Shown piece after piece: positions 52,414 to 61,760 of a stretch of DNA of 64,000 bases (position 1 is its first letter; the number at the start of each line of letters is the position of its first letter). A program made the translations under genes and the position numbers. The DNA lies in contig JAGBXO010000002.1 in assembly GCA_017629245.1 (NCBI GenBank), forward strand, positions 117,846-181,845, written 5' to 3'. The notes under the pieces were generated by a model that did no database searches, was not told the origin of the DNA, and was given only the letters and a program-made list of their open reading frames with translations. The DNA is from Alphaproteobacteria bacterium. Lineage in GTDB: Bacteria; Pseudomonadota; Alphaproteobacteria; Rs-D84.

Positions 52414-54165
52414 ATGGCTGTACGCGTATTGCCAGATTTTCTGATTAATCAAATTGCCGCAGGCGAAGTGGTTGAACGCCCCGCCAGCGTGGTCAAAGAA
52501 TTGGTGGAAAATGCGCTGGATGCGGGGGCAGACCAGATTATGATTGATGTGACCGATGGTGGGCGCACATTGATTTCTATTATTGATAATGGCTGTGGTA
52601 TGGGGCGCGATGACCTGTCGCGTGCAATTACCCGACATGCGACATCAAAATTACCAGATGACGATTTGTTAAATATTAACTTTATGGGATTTCGGGGCGA
52701 AGCGTTACCGTCGATTGCGTCTGTATCAGATATGACAATTGATACATATAATGGCGTGGATGAAAACGGGTGGCAGATTGATGCTACGACCGGGGAAATT
52801 CGTCCGTCAGACTGGGAAAGTGGGACGCGTATTCGGGTTCAGAATTTATTTGCCAAGACACCTGCGCGATTAAAATTTTTGCGCGGGGACCGGGCGGAAA
52901 TGATGTCCGTGTTGGATGTGGTAAAGCGTTTGGCAATGGCGCGCAGTGATGTTGGATTTACACTGAATAACAAATGGCGTTTTCCAAAAGATGAAGATTT
53001 ATTATCGCGAATAGAATCTGTTATGGGCGATGATGTTGTGGGCCGTATGTTGGAAATTGATGCTGTGTCACGGACGAATTCGGGGATGAAGTTGTCGGGG
53101 TATATATCCGAACCGACATTGCGTCGCGCATCCAGTGTGGACCAGTTTTTGTTTGTAAATGGTCGCCCGGTCAAGGACAAGGTATTGGTTGGTGCATTGC
53201 GTGCGGCGTATATGGATGTTATGCATGCGCGGGAATTTCCGTTGTGTGCGCTGTATCTGACGGTGCCAACAAATGCGGTTGATGTTAATGTGTCACCCGC
53301 CAAGACCGAGGTGCACTTTCTGGAACCAACACATGTGCGGTCGTTTATAATTAAAACACTGCGTGACCGTTTGGCCCAAACAATGGTTCCGCCACGCGTG
53401 CCTGAACGCCCAATGGTGATGCAGGCACCGGTATCTGCGCCCAGGTTTGATTTTGGAATAAGGCCTGATTCGTTTCGGGTATGTGATAATATCGCGCCGG
53501 TGGTAACGCCCGTGTTTGAAAGTCATGCGCCGGTGGTGCGTGTGCGTGAAGATTTGCCCATTGTTGAAGAATGTGCACCGGTGGTGGATGTTGCACCAGA
53601 TATGCCGTTGGGGCGTGTTGTTGGTCAGGTGGGGAATAAATATATCGTTGCGCAAAATGGTGATGATATGATAATTGTTGACCAACACGCGGCGCATGAA
53701 CGTATTACATATGAAAAACTGCGTAATAATAAAATTAAGACCCAGCCATTATTAACACCAATTGTTGTAAACATGCGCGTCGAAGATGTAGTGGCGATTT
53801 CGTCAATTGCAGATGAAATGAAAAAATCAGGATTGCATATCGGGGAATTTGGCGAAGATGCAATTGCAATTTTTGAAAAGCCTGCTGATTGGGATATGAA
53901 TTGGGGAACGGTTCTGCAGTCAATCGCGGACGAAGTGCGCGCAAATGGTCATTCGTCAGGATTGAATGAAAAATTGCATCTGAAATTGGCAAACTATGCG
54001 TGCCATCATTCGGTGCGGGCAGGCCAGAAATTGGATTTAATTCAGATGGATGCGTTGTTGCGCGATATAGAACGGACCGAACGGGCGGGGCAATGTAATC
54101 ATGGGCGACCGGTTTATAAAATTATTCCGATATCAGAAATTGATACATGGTTTGAACGGTTATGA
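52414..54165 (+). CDS. mutL: DNA mismatch repair protein MutL (with endonuclease motif)
   Basis: MutL couples MutS recognition to strand removal. The 583-residue protein has the GHKL motifs NALDAGAD, DNGCGM, GFRGEALPSIASVS and GTRIRVQNLFAKTPAR, a linker (about 325-400) and a C-terminal domain with DQHAAHERITYE, which fits the DQHA-x2-E-x4-E endonuclease motif, plus CNHGRP. So it is likely a nicking MutL as in bacteria without MutH. MutS is not in the window. Confidence 0.95.
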   Translation: MAVRVLPDFLINQIAAGEVVERPASVVKELVENALDAGADQIMIDVTDGGRTLISIIDNGCGMGRDDLSRAITRHATSKLPDDDLLNINFMGFRGEALPSIASVSDMTIDTYNGVDENGWQIDATTGEIRPSDWESGTRIRVQNLFAKTPARLKFLRGDRAEMMSVLDVVKRLAMARSDVGFTLNNKWRFPKDEDLLSRIESVMGDDVVGRMLEIDAVSRTNSGMKLSGYISEPTLRRASSVDQFLFVNGRPVKDKVLVGALRAAYMDVMHAREFPLCALYLTVPTNAVDVNVSPAKTEVHFLEPTHVRSFIIKTLRDRLAQTMVPPRVPERPMVMQAPVSAPRFDFGIRPDSFRVCDNIAPVVTPVFESHAPVVRVREDLPIVEECAPVVDVAPDMPLGRVVGQVGNKYIVAQNGDDMIIVDQHAAHERITYEKLRNNKIKTQPLLTPIVVNMRVEDVVAISSIADEMKKSGLHIGEFGEDAIAIFEKPADWDMNWGTVLQSIADEVRANGHSSGLNEKLHLKLANYACHHSVRAGQKLDLIQMDALLRDIERTERAGQCNHGRPVYKIIPISEIDTWFERL

Positions 54166-54250
54166 AAAAAACGTTTGTAAAGGTTTTGTAAATATGATAA
54201 AATTGCCATAAAGTTTTATAATATTTACCAAATAAAAAAGGATGGGAGTT

Positions 54251-56005
54251 ATGAGAAAATTTATGTTGTTGTTTGTTTTGTGCGGATTGGTGTCTGGCCA
54301 GGCATGGGGGGATAACGGCGAATTTAAATTAGGTGGCAAATCGTACATATGTGGAAACGAAAAGGGAAACTGGAATTTTTTAGATGGAGAAAAAGTTCAA
54401 GTAATTGGTTCTTCAACACTAGATGGAGAAGCGCGTGAGCCACACAGATACTACACTTGCAGTCGTTCTAACAATAATCCTTTCTATGACGATCACTGGA
54501 ACTCAACAGGTCCTAATTGGTGCCCTGATTCCCCGCTAAAATCCATTAATTTGGCTAATGTGAAATATTGCATATATGTTGACGGCGTCGAAAAAGATTG
54601 TTCTCCACATGAAGTAGCGTATAAAAACGGTTGTTTGTACGCAAGTTGCACAGATGGATATAAAAAATCTGGTGGTAAGTGTGTTGAAGAAAATAGCGGT
54701 GGAAACGGCGGTGGAAACGGCGGTGGAAACGGCGGTGGCAACGGTGGTGGCAACGGCGGCGGAAACGGCGGTGGCGGTGCTACATATAACTGTGCGGTGC
54801 AGGATATAGGAACGTTCGCAATCAAAAGATCAAATGAATATTTGTATGTTACGGAAGCCGGTTATAACCACAGTAATGGCGAGGCATTAGTCTGTGGACA
54901 CAAAGGGACAAATGGTTGTAACAATGCGACACGAGTGTTTGTTGTTGGTCCTCATTATCATAACGGTGCTCGCCTTACACAATCCGTAATGTATAAGTGT
55001 TCATCCTCTGGCGGGAATTCATGGGATCCGGTTGGTGTATCTGACCTGCCAAAATGTGGATCGCTGACGGGCATGAAACTGCTAACAACACTGAATGATA
55101 AAGGGATTTATGGGCCGGCGAATAAGTATGTTACAACTGCTTCTGGTGGTTATATTATATCAAATAACTTTTGCTTCTCTGACCAAACAAATGGTGGTGG
55201 CAACGGCGGCGGAAACGGTGGCGGAAACGGCGGCGGAAATGGCGGTGGCAACGGCGGTGGCAACGGCGGCGGCAACGGTGGCGGCAACGGCGGGGTGCAA
55301 AGTTGTGTAGCTAAGCGTAGCAGTGCCGAAGGAAAGGCGTGCTGTTATCTGCCGAATAATGTGGCGAAGTGGGAAAATAATGAATGTGTATGTCAGACAC
55401 CAAATATGGAATTCAAAATTGGTTCTGGTGGTAAAGGGCAGTGTGTTGCAAAGCAGGTTGCCCCAGGTGCAACATTTAATTGCGAGTCTTCTGTTGTACT
55501 AGCACTTGATACATGGTTGTTGCAGTGTGCAGCTAAACCAGAGGTTATATCTGTGATTACACAAATCAAGACATTGTGTGCATCGCCGGCCAGAACAGTC
55601 GATAGCTTTAATGTATTGTTTTCGACATTGTTGGCATTAAATCCAGGTGATTGTGCGGTTGCTGTTCAGCCTGTACAGCAAGTACAACCTGTTGTGCCGG
55701 TTGATGATACAGCGGAAAAATTACGCAAGTCGCGTCGGAATATTTCAGATGCACATGGAATCCTGGTCGGTATGCGTGAAACATTTAAGACCAGCGTTTG
55801 GAAAGACGAAGAAGGTAAATTTAATACATCGCGTTTGGTATCAGACAGTATCGCCGGGGTTGTTTTGGGAACGGTTGGTGGTGTTGTCACCAGTAGTGTT
55901 GTCAAAAAGAACCAGGTAGAAAATGGTTTTGAAGATATCAAATGTACCGTTGGTGGCCAAACAGTTGCCGATTGGGGTGATGAGTTCCGCGTCGGTATCC
56001 AATAA
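54251..56005 (+). CDS. Secreted cysteine-rich protein with two Gly-Gly-Gly-Asn repeat tracts
   Basis: This is a 584-residue secreted protein with a signal peptide (about 1-20). Its first domain (about 30-145) has WCPDSPLK...YCIYVDG...GCLYASC, homologous to the N-terminal region of the protein starting at 61761. Two GGGN repeat tracts (about 149-175 and 314-348) separate three cysteine-bearing blocks. Near the C-terminus a charged helix is followed by a glycine-rich hydrophobic segment (SIAGVVLGTVGGVVTSSVV) and IKCTVGGQ, also echoed in the 61761 protein. The start at 54251 gives the better ribosome-site spacing and signal peptide. It is probably exported to the envelope or surface; the function is unknown. 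Confidence 0.7.
   Translation: MRKFMLLFVLCGLVSGQAWGDNGEFKLGGKSYICGNEKGNWNFLDGEKVQVIGSSTLDGEAREPHRYYTCSRSNNNPFYDDHWNSTGPNWCPDSPLKSINLANVKYCIYVDGVEKDCSPHEVAYKNGCLYASCTDGYKKSGGKCVEENSGGNGGGNGGGNGGGNGGGNGGGNGGGGATYNCAVQDIGTFAIKRSNEYLYVTEAGYNHSNGEALVCGHKGTNGCNNATRVFVVGPHYHNGARLTQSVMYKCSSSGGNSWDPVGVSDLPKCGSLTGMKLLTTLNDKGIYGPANKYVTTASGGYIISNNFCFSDQTNGGGNGGGNGGGNGGGNGGGNGGGNGGGNGGGNGGVQSCVAKRSSAEGKACCYLPNNVAKWENNECVCQTPNMEFKIGSGGKGQCVAKQVAPGATFNCESSVVLALDTWLLQCAAKPEVISVITQIKTLCASPARTVDSFNVLFSTLLALNPGDCAVAVQPVQQVQPVVPVDDTAEKLRKSRRNISDAHGILVGMRETFKTSVWKDEEGKFNTSRLVSDSIAGVVLGTVGGVVTSSVVKKNQVENGFEDIKCTVGGQTVADWGDEFRVGIQ
54698..54778 (+). repeat. 12-bp in-frame repeat encoding Gly-Gly-Gly-Asn (tract 1)
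   Basis: About six copies of a GGCGGTGGAAAC-like unit lie in frame. A unit change would alter linker length by four residues without shifting the frame. Confidence 0.88.
55192..55296 (+). repeat. 12-bp in-frame repeat encoding Gly-Gly-Gly-Asn (tract 2)
   Basis: About eight copies of the same 12-bp unit with third-position variation lie within the cysteine-rich protein gene. Confidence 0.88.
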
Positions 56006-56022
56006 TCAGATGATGGAAAGAC

Positions 56023-56055
56023 AAAAAAAAATCCCGCGTTTGCGGGGTTTTTTTA
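56023..56055. terminator. Bidirectional terminator
   Basis: An AAAAAATCCCGC/GCGGGGTTTTTT stem with loop GTTT lies between the convergent genes and overlaps the rarA stop region. Confidence 0.88.
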
Positions 56056-57327
56056 TTGTGAATTTTTGTTAATCTTGTCGCGCAGGGCATCCCAATAATC
56101 TAAACGCTTTTTTATTTCGCGTTCAAAACCACGTTCAACCGGTTGATAAAATTTTTGCCGCGGCATGGATTCTGGAAAACAATTTTGCCCGGAAAATCCA
56201 TTCGCAGTGTCGGGATCGTATATATAACCTGCATTGTATCCCAAATCTTTCATCATCTTGGTTGGTGCATTCAGTATGTTTTTTGGGGGCATTAATGAAC
56301 CGGTTTCGCGGGCGACGGCGTATGCCGCCTTTTGTGCGCGGTAATTGCCAATGCTTTTTGGGGCCGTGCCCAGGTATATTACTAACTGGGTCAGGGCCAG
56401 GTCGCCTTCGGGACTGCCTAATCTTTCATATGCAGACCATGCGGCGATTGCAATTTGCAATGCGTTCGGATCCGCCAGACCAATATCTTCAACTGCAAAG
56501 CGGGTCAGACGGCGGAATATGTACATTGGATCCTGGCCAGATGTCATCATGCGTGCCGTCCAATATAATGCCGCATCGGTATCACTGGCACGCAGGGATT
56601 TGTGAACTGCGGATATCAGGTTATAGTGTTCGTCGCCATGCTTGTCAGACAGGGGGGCGCGTTTTTGAACCGCACTGTCCAATTCGTCGGGTGATAGTGC
56701 CTGTTTAAAATTCGCATTCAGCAGGTATTCAACCGTGTTTAATAAAAATCGTGCATCGCCGTCCGCCATTTTTGCCAAATGCGTGCGTGTTTCGTTTTCC
56801 AGTGGTAATTTTTTACCGGAAAATTCTTCGGCGCGTGCCATTAATGTCATCAGGTCGCTGGTTGACAGTGATTGTAATACGCCAATATGACAACGCGATA
56901 ATAACGCATTGTTTAAATTAAAACTGGGGTTTTCGGTGGTCGCGCCGATAAAAACAACCGTGCCATCTTCTAGGTATGGCAACAGGGTGTCCTGTTGCGT
57001 TTTATTAAAGCGATGAATTTCATCGATAAACAGCAGTGTGTTACGACCAATGTCACGATTCATGCGGGCGGCATCCATTGCCTTTTTTATATCAGATGTG
57101 CCAGAAAATACTGCGGACATTGGAACGAAATCCATATCAACCGAATTTGCCAATGCGCGCGCAATTGTGGTTTTGCCACAGCCCGGTGGCCCCCAAAGAA
57201 TAAGATTGGATAATTTCTGATTGTCAACCATACGACGAACCAGGCCGTTTTCACCCAATAATGTTTGTTGACCCACAATGTCTGCGATTGTGTTTGGGCG
57301 CATTAAATCGGCAAGAGGTCGTGTCAT
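56053..57327 (-). CDS. rarA: Replication-associated recombination protein A
   Basis: RarA/MgsA is a clamp-loader-like AAA+ ATPase acting at stalled forks. The 424-residue protein has Walker A GPPGCGKTT, Walker B LLFIDEIHRFNK, sensor 1 FIGATTENPSF and the MgsA C-terminal domain (PSYMIFRRLTRFAVEDIGLAD-type stretch). It is divergent from the MucR-like gene. Confidence 0.94.
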   Translation of the reverse strand: MTRPLADLMRPNTIADIVGQQTLLGENGLVRRMVDNQKLSNLILWGPPGCGKTTIARALANSVDMDFVPMSAVFSGTSDIKKAMDAARMNRDIGRNTLLFIDEIHRFNKTQQDTLLPYLEDGTVVFIGATTENPSFNLNNALLSRCHIGVLQSLSTSDLMTLMARAEEFSGKKLPLENETRTHLAKMADGDARFLLNTVEYLLNANFKQALSPDELDSAVQKRAPLSDKHGDEHYNLISAVHKSLRASDTDAALYWTARMMTSGQDPMYIFRRLTRFAVEDIGLADPNALQIAIAAWSAYERLGSPEGDLALTQLVIYLGTAPKSIGNYRAQKAAYAVARETGSLMPPKNILNAPTKMMKDLGYNAGYIYDPDTANGFSGQNCFPESMPRQKFYQPVERGFEREIKKRLDYWDALRDKINKNSQ

Positions 57328-57397
57328 TTTACTTGGCTTTTATTTAGTATTTATTTGTGATATAATAATCTTATTAAATTATAAAGGAATTGGCAAG

Positions 57398-57754
57398 TTG
57401 GTAAATAAAAATTCTGAATTTACATTGGCGGTCGCAAATTTGGCCGCGGCGGCGATTGCGGCAAATCCAAAATTGACCATGGCAGATGCGGTACGCAATG
57501 CGCGTGAAATACTGCGCGGGACATCCGTCACACCCCAGCAAATTGAAGATTCTGTTCAACCAGATAAAATTCAATGTCTGGAAGATGGTACATGGCATGT
57601 AATGCTGCGGCGGTATATAAAACGCAGATTTAATCTGACGCCGCAACAGTATCGTGAAAAGTGGGGATTGCCGGATGATTATCCTTTTGTGGCGCCGGCG
57701 TATGCGCGCAAGCGTTCAAAAATTGCCAAAAAATCAGGACTGGGCAGGAGGTAG
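57398..57754 (+). CDS. MucR/Ros-family regulator lacking most zinc ligands
   Basis: This 118-residue protein has the MucR/Ros layout: a helical N-terminus (NLAAAAIAANPKLT), SVQPDKIQCLEDGTW, and the strongly conserved end LTPQQYREKWGLPDDYPFVAPAYA split across 82-105. The family zinc finger is C-x2-C/D...H...H; here C and D remain but both His positions appear to be Tyr/Arg (LRRYIKRRFNL). It is translated from TTG at 57398 with AAAGGA nine bases upstream; the longer frame overlaps rarA. MucR proteins silence AT-rich and surface genes in alphaproteobacteria, so it may regulate nearby envelope genes. Confidence 0.78.
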   Translation: MVNKNSEFTLAVANLAAAAIAANPKLTMADAVRNAREILRGTSVTPQQIEDSVQPDKIQCLEDGTWHVMLRRYIKRRFNLTPQQYREKWGLPDDYPFVAPAYARKRSKIAKKSGLGRR

Positions 57755-57758
57755 TATT

Positions 57759-59711
57759 ATGGCATACAGAAAAAAAACTGTGGCAGAAAAAATGGGTGAA
57801 AAACCCAAGGCTGTGGCGGATTTTGTAAAAAGAATTCGTAAGAATTTAAATGATGTTAAGGTGCCAGATAATGCCCACCTGCGCGATATCAGAAATTGGG
57901 GCGTGTCAGATGCGGGTCGCTGGATCGGTGAGGTGACAGGTCAGACATTAAAGTTGTCGGGGGTGTCGCTGTTGTGGCTGACAGAATATTTGACACGCGG
58001 GTTTGGTAAACTGTTTGTTGATAATAAGCTGGTACGGGAATTAGAACAGTTTGCAGAAAAAACAGCAAAAAAACAAGAGAGCGCAATTGACCCAAAAACA
58101 GGTAAAAAAAATGGTGAAACAAAATTGTCGCGCTTTGTGAAAAAAAATCCGTGGGTGATGGGGTATTTAACATACTGGTCAATGTTGGTGGCAACGGCTG
58201 GTGGGGCATTTGCTGTTGGCGAGGCGGTTATGCCAGATGATAAAGATGCGCCAAAGAAAGAAGTCAGAGATGCAACACGATCAAGATTGATTATAACAGA
58301 TGCAAATGGTGAAACAATTGATGCCAGTAAAGAAATTGTACTGAATCCTGCATCGCCAGAGTTTATTAATCAATGTATCGCGTTGGAAAATATAACCTGT
58401 ATACCAATTATCTATACCGAAACATATCGCGCAGAACCAATTGTTCAGCCAAAAGAAAATGTTTACACACATGGTTGGGGTATGACATGGTCGCGTGATA
58501 AAAATGGACATATGAAAGTTCGTGATTATGCAGATACACCGGCAAATCGTCGCAATGGATTGAAACCGCATAAACCAAAAAAATCAGCAAACAAAGATGT
58601 CGATATTGCCGAGACACAACAGTTCTTGATTGATCAGGTGTATCCTTTGATTCAACGGCATATGAAACGCCCGATTACAGAGAACGAGTTCTATGCAATA
58701 TGTGCTGCGGGATACCAGTTGACAGGACATATAGATGAAATTTGTAAAAAATTAAATGAAGCAAAAACACCCCAGCAGATTGCAGATGCATTTATTACGC
58801 CGAATTATGATAAATATGGTGGAACACCAAAGCGTCGTTGGGTGTGCGCAATGCTGGCAGCTGGCTATATAACAATGCAAGATATTTTAAATGCTGATGT
58901 AGATAATTTTTATAAGGCTGATGTGACGACAATGGTCAGAAATGGGCATTTCGTGACAAATGAAAATACAATTAAATATGTGCTGGGCTTGCCTGGGTCG
59001 CAAAAAACCAGTGCTGTGGCACAACAGACGGCAGATGGGCGTTTGGCAATACAGCAACTGGGGGGATATGCGCCAGCCAAGGTTGTTGCATCTGTTGAAA
59101 CAACAGAAGATAAAAATATTTCTGAAGCTATGTCGCTGTTGCTGCAGGCAGGAACAGAATATAGTGCAGGTCGATTGGAACAGGCGGCGCAGTTATATGA
59201 ACAGGCAATTGAAAAAGACCCTGATAATATGGAGGCGTACAGCAGTCTGTCTTTGACTTATAAAAAATTAGGCGATAAGAACAAGTCGATTGATTATTAC
59301 GAGAAATGTATTGCCTTTGTAAAAGAAGGGAATAATCGTATGAACGCAAATAAAACATTGTTGCTGGATCGTGATGTTAAGGCAGCTTCTTACTATAATG
59401 CAGGTGCTGCGCGCGAAGAAATGGCCAAGATTTATAAAAATAAAGGTAATCAGACCGAGGCCAGACGCAACTATGAATTGGCAATTCGAAATTACAAGAC
59501 TGCGTTGGAAAATGTGGAAATGGGCGGATTAGGTGCAAAACGTAAACAGTCTTATCAGGATGCAATAAATCGTGCAACCCGTGAAATGAATGCAATGGGG
59601 GGGCGGTCAACGCGTCAGGCGTTAAATAATGGGACAAAAAAACTGCGCCAACAAAATGCACGTGCGGATTTGTTGTTGTATGGAACAACGCACAAAGGAA
59701 ATATGGCATAA
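57759..59711 (+). CDS. Membrane-anchored lysozyme-like protein with C-terminal TPRs
   Basis: This is a 650-residue protein that starts at 57759 after AGGAGGT. It has amphipathic N-terminal segments (about 55-95), a membrane span (about 130-155), then a region (about 215-390) resembling phage-type GH24 lysozyme: YTHGWGMTW, AETQQFLIDQVYPLIQRHM, ITENEFYAICAAGYQL, and RRWVCAMLAAGYI. A catalytic Glu cannot be placed with confidence. Residues about 460-600 form TPR repeats (AQLYEQAIEKDPDNMEAYSSL, AYSSLSLTYKKLGDKNKSID). It precedes ybeY-lnt by seven bases. It may remodel peptidoglycan in the envelope; family assignment is tentative. Confidence 0.6.
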   Translation: MAYRKKTVAEKMGEKPKAVADFVKRIRKNLNDVKVPDNAHLRDIRNWGVSDAGRWIGEVTGQTLKLSGVSLLWLTEYLTRGFGKLFVDNKLVRELEQFAEKTAKKQESAIDPKTGKKNGETKLSRFVKKNPWVMGYLTYWSMLVATAGGAFAVGEAVMPDDKDAPKKEVRDATRSRLIITDANGETIDASKEIVLNPASPEFINQCIALENITCIPIIYTETYRAEPIVQPKENVYTHGWGMTWSRDKNGHMKVRDYADTPANRRNGLKPHKPKKSANKDVDIAETQQFLIDQVYPLIQRHMKRPITENEFYAICAAGYQLTGHIDEICKKLNEAKTPQQIADAFITPNYDKYGGTPKRRWVCAMLAAGYITMQDILNADVDNFYKADVTTMVRNGHFVTNENTIKYVLGLPGSQKTSAVAQQTADGRLAIQQLGGYAPAKVVASVETTEDKNISEAMSLLLQAGTEYSAGRLEQAAQLYEQAIEKDPDNMEAYSSLSLTYKKLGDKNKSIDYYEKCIAFVKEGNNRMNANKTLLLDRDVKAASYYNAGAAREEMAKIYKNKGNQTEARRNYELAIRNYKTALENVEMGGLGAKRKQSYQDAINRATREMNAMGGRSTRQALNNGTKKLRQQNARADLLLYGTTHKGNMA

Positions 59712-59718
59712 GGGGTAG

Positions 59719-61728
59719 ATGATGCAAGTCTTTGTTGATGTGCGTGATGCACGTTGGAAAAAACATAAAATTAATTTTAATAAAATCGCCAATGCCACGG
59801 ATTCGTGCGTATACAAAGATTCTGAAGTGTCAATAATACTGACCGATGATGTGGAGATTCACGAGATAAACAAGACTTATCGAAATGTAGATAGGCCGAC
59901 AAATGTCTTGTCTTTTGAATTGGGTGATGATGTGTTGTTGGGGGATATTTATATTTCTTATGATACTGTTATGCGCGAAGCCAGGGATGAAAACATTTCA
60001 TTTGAAGATCATGTTGCACATATGGTTGTGCATGGTGTGTATCATCTGATGGGGTGTGATCATATTACAGATGATGAAGCAGCGATTATGGAAATGAAAG
60101 AAATAAAGGCACTGAAAAAATTAGGTATTAAAAATCCATACGCAGATGAAATGTCAAATTGTAAGGATGGCAGTTGTTGTCCCGGTGGTGCTATTGTTGC
60201 CTTTCTAAAGCGGTTTGTTGTGCGTGAAAATTCATGGGTGCAATACGCGCTGTACGCAGTGTTTGGGGCGATTGCAAGTTTTGGTTTTGCGCCATTTTAT
60301 TGTTGGTGGGCAACCATAATTGGTATTGCAGGTGCATATTGGTTGACGGTAAGAAATAAAAATATTGGTGGGTTTTGGCATGCGTTGAAACGCGTTTCGC
60401 CATTTGGTGCAGTGTATGCGATTTCTATGTTTTGGTGGACGCTGCATTCAATATATGTGGTGCCAGAATTGACCCAGCAATTTGCAATTTGGACAGTGCC
60501 TGCATTGGTTGGTTTGGGATTTGCGGGCGTGGTTATCTTTTCGTGGCCGTTTGTTGCAATTGCACGTGTTTGGACAAGTTCGCCTGCGCGTGTATTTTTG
60601 TTTTCTGGTGTTTGGACATTGGTTTTATGGGGGCGTGAGTGGATGTTGACAGGCTTTCCATGGAATCCATTGGCAAATATTGCGATGCCATGGCCGATGT
60701 TGGCAAATTCTATGTCGCTGTGGGGGGCGTTGGGGTTAACATTTATTGTTGCAGGATTGATTGCGGTAATGGTTGAATTGTTGCGGAATCCACGTATTCG
60801 TGCGAATTGGTATGTGTTGGGGATATTTGCGTTAATGCTGGGGGTTGGGGTGTGGCATGGTAATACAAATATGCAACGTGCAGATGATGGCGCGGCCCAG
60901 GCACAAACAATGATGCGCATTGTGCAACCCGGTCAATCACAATCACGAAAGGCAACGCATAATCGTGACCAAGCATTGCAAAATGCCCGTGAAAATTTAA
61001 ATAATTTAGTTTCTTTGGCGCGTTCTGGGGCGGGGGATTTTGAAGTTGTTATTTTTCCAGAAACGGCATATCCATTTGCAGTTGTGCCAGGGGATGAAAT
61101 TGCAATTGCAGGTGTGATTGGTGCGCCAATGATTATGGGGGCAAACACAATTGATGAACATGGCAAGATATATAATTCAATGGTGCTGGCAAATTCAAAT
61201 GGTGTGGTTGAGCATATATACAGTAAATCGCATTTGGTTCCATTTGGTGAATATCGTCCATTGGGATTTTTGCCGGCATCAATTGATTTGGCGCAGGGGC
61301 GGGGTCCAGAACGGATAGGGTTTGCAGGACTGCTTTTTGTGCCAGCGATATGTTATGAAATTATTTTTTCTGATTCACTGATACCAGATGGGGAGGGGCA
61401 AATTGACGCGATTGTAAATATTACCAATGATGGTTGGTTTGGTAATACCCCAGGTACATATCAGCATTTGGATATGGTGCGCAGATATGCGATTGAATCG
61501 GGATTGCCGATTGTGCGTGCAAACTATTCTGGTATTAGTGCGTTTGTTGCATCAGATGGTGTGGTTGTGTCGGCATTGCCTGTGGGCGCAGCGGGTGCAA
61601 TTGATGGATTTGTGTGGGGGGCACATGAAACACTGTACCGCACAATTGGACGCGATTGGTGGATGATAATAATAATGTTTTTTGCATGTGTTGGCGCAAT
61701 TGTGTTTGCACGAACACGCGAAAATTGA
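59719..61728 (+). CDS. Fusion protein: YbeY endoribonuclease + apolipoprotein N-acyltransferase Lnt
   Basis: A single 669-codon frame joins two enzymes. Residues 1-~145 are YbeY, the metal-dependent RNase of 16S rRNA maturation, with H105, H109 and H115 in HGVYHLMGCDH. Residues ~165-669 are Lnt, which adds the third acyl chain to lipoproteins in the inner membrane: six or so N-terminal helices, then the nitrilase-like domain with E448 (FPETAYPF), K503 (YSKSHLVPFGEY) and C545 (PAICYEII), plus a last membrane helix. The join (about 145-162) is cysteine-rich (NCKDGSCCPGG). In many alphaproteobacteria ybeY, corC and lnt are separate neighbours; corC is absent here. Confidence 0.87.
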   Translation: MMQVFVDVRDARWKKHKINFNKIANATDSCVYKDSEVSIILTDDVEIHEINKTYRNVDRPTNVLSFELGDDVLLGDIYISYDTVMREARDENISFEDHVAHMVVHGVYHLMGCDHITDDEAAIMEMKEIKALKKLGIKNPYADEMSNCKDGSCCPGGAIVAFLKRFVVRENSWVQYALYAVFGAIASFGFAPFYCWWATIIGIAGAYWLTVRNKNIGGFWHALKRVSPFGAVYAISMFWWTLHSIYVVPELTQQFAIWTVPALVGLGFAGVVIFSWPFVAIARVWTSSPARVFLFSGVWTLVLWGREWMLTGFPWNPLANIAMPWPMLANSMSLWGALGLTFIVAGLIAVMVELLRNPRIRANWYVLGIFALMLGVGVWHGNTNMQRADDGAAQAQTMMRIVQPGQSQSRKATHNRDQALQNARENLNNLVSLARSGAGDFEVVIFPETAYPFAVVPGDEIAIAGVIGAPMIMGANTIDEHGKIYNSMVLANSNGVVEHIYSKSHLVPFGEYRPLGFLPASIDLAQGRGPERIGFAGLLFVPAICYEIIFSDSLIPDGEGQIDAIVNITNDGWFGNTPGTYQHLDMVRRYAIESGLPIVRANYSGISAFVASDGVVVSALPVGAAGAIDGFVWGAHETLYRTIGRDWWMIIIMFFACVGAIVFARTREN

Positions 61729-61760
61729 TATCATTACAGAAAGTGTCTGAAGGGGAGATA

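Noticed and set aside
56262..56708. Plus-strand ORF opposite rarA
   Set aside because: It is antisense to a strongly conserved AAA+ gene and unrecognisable.
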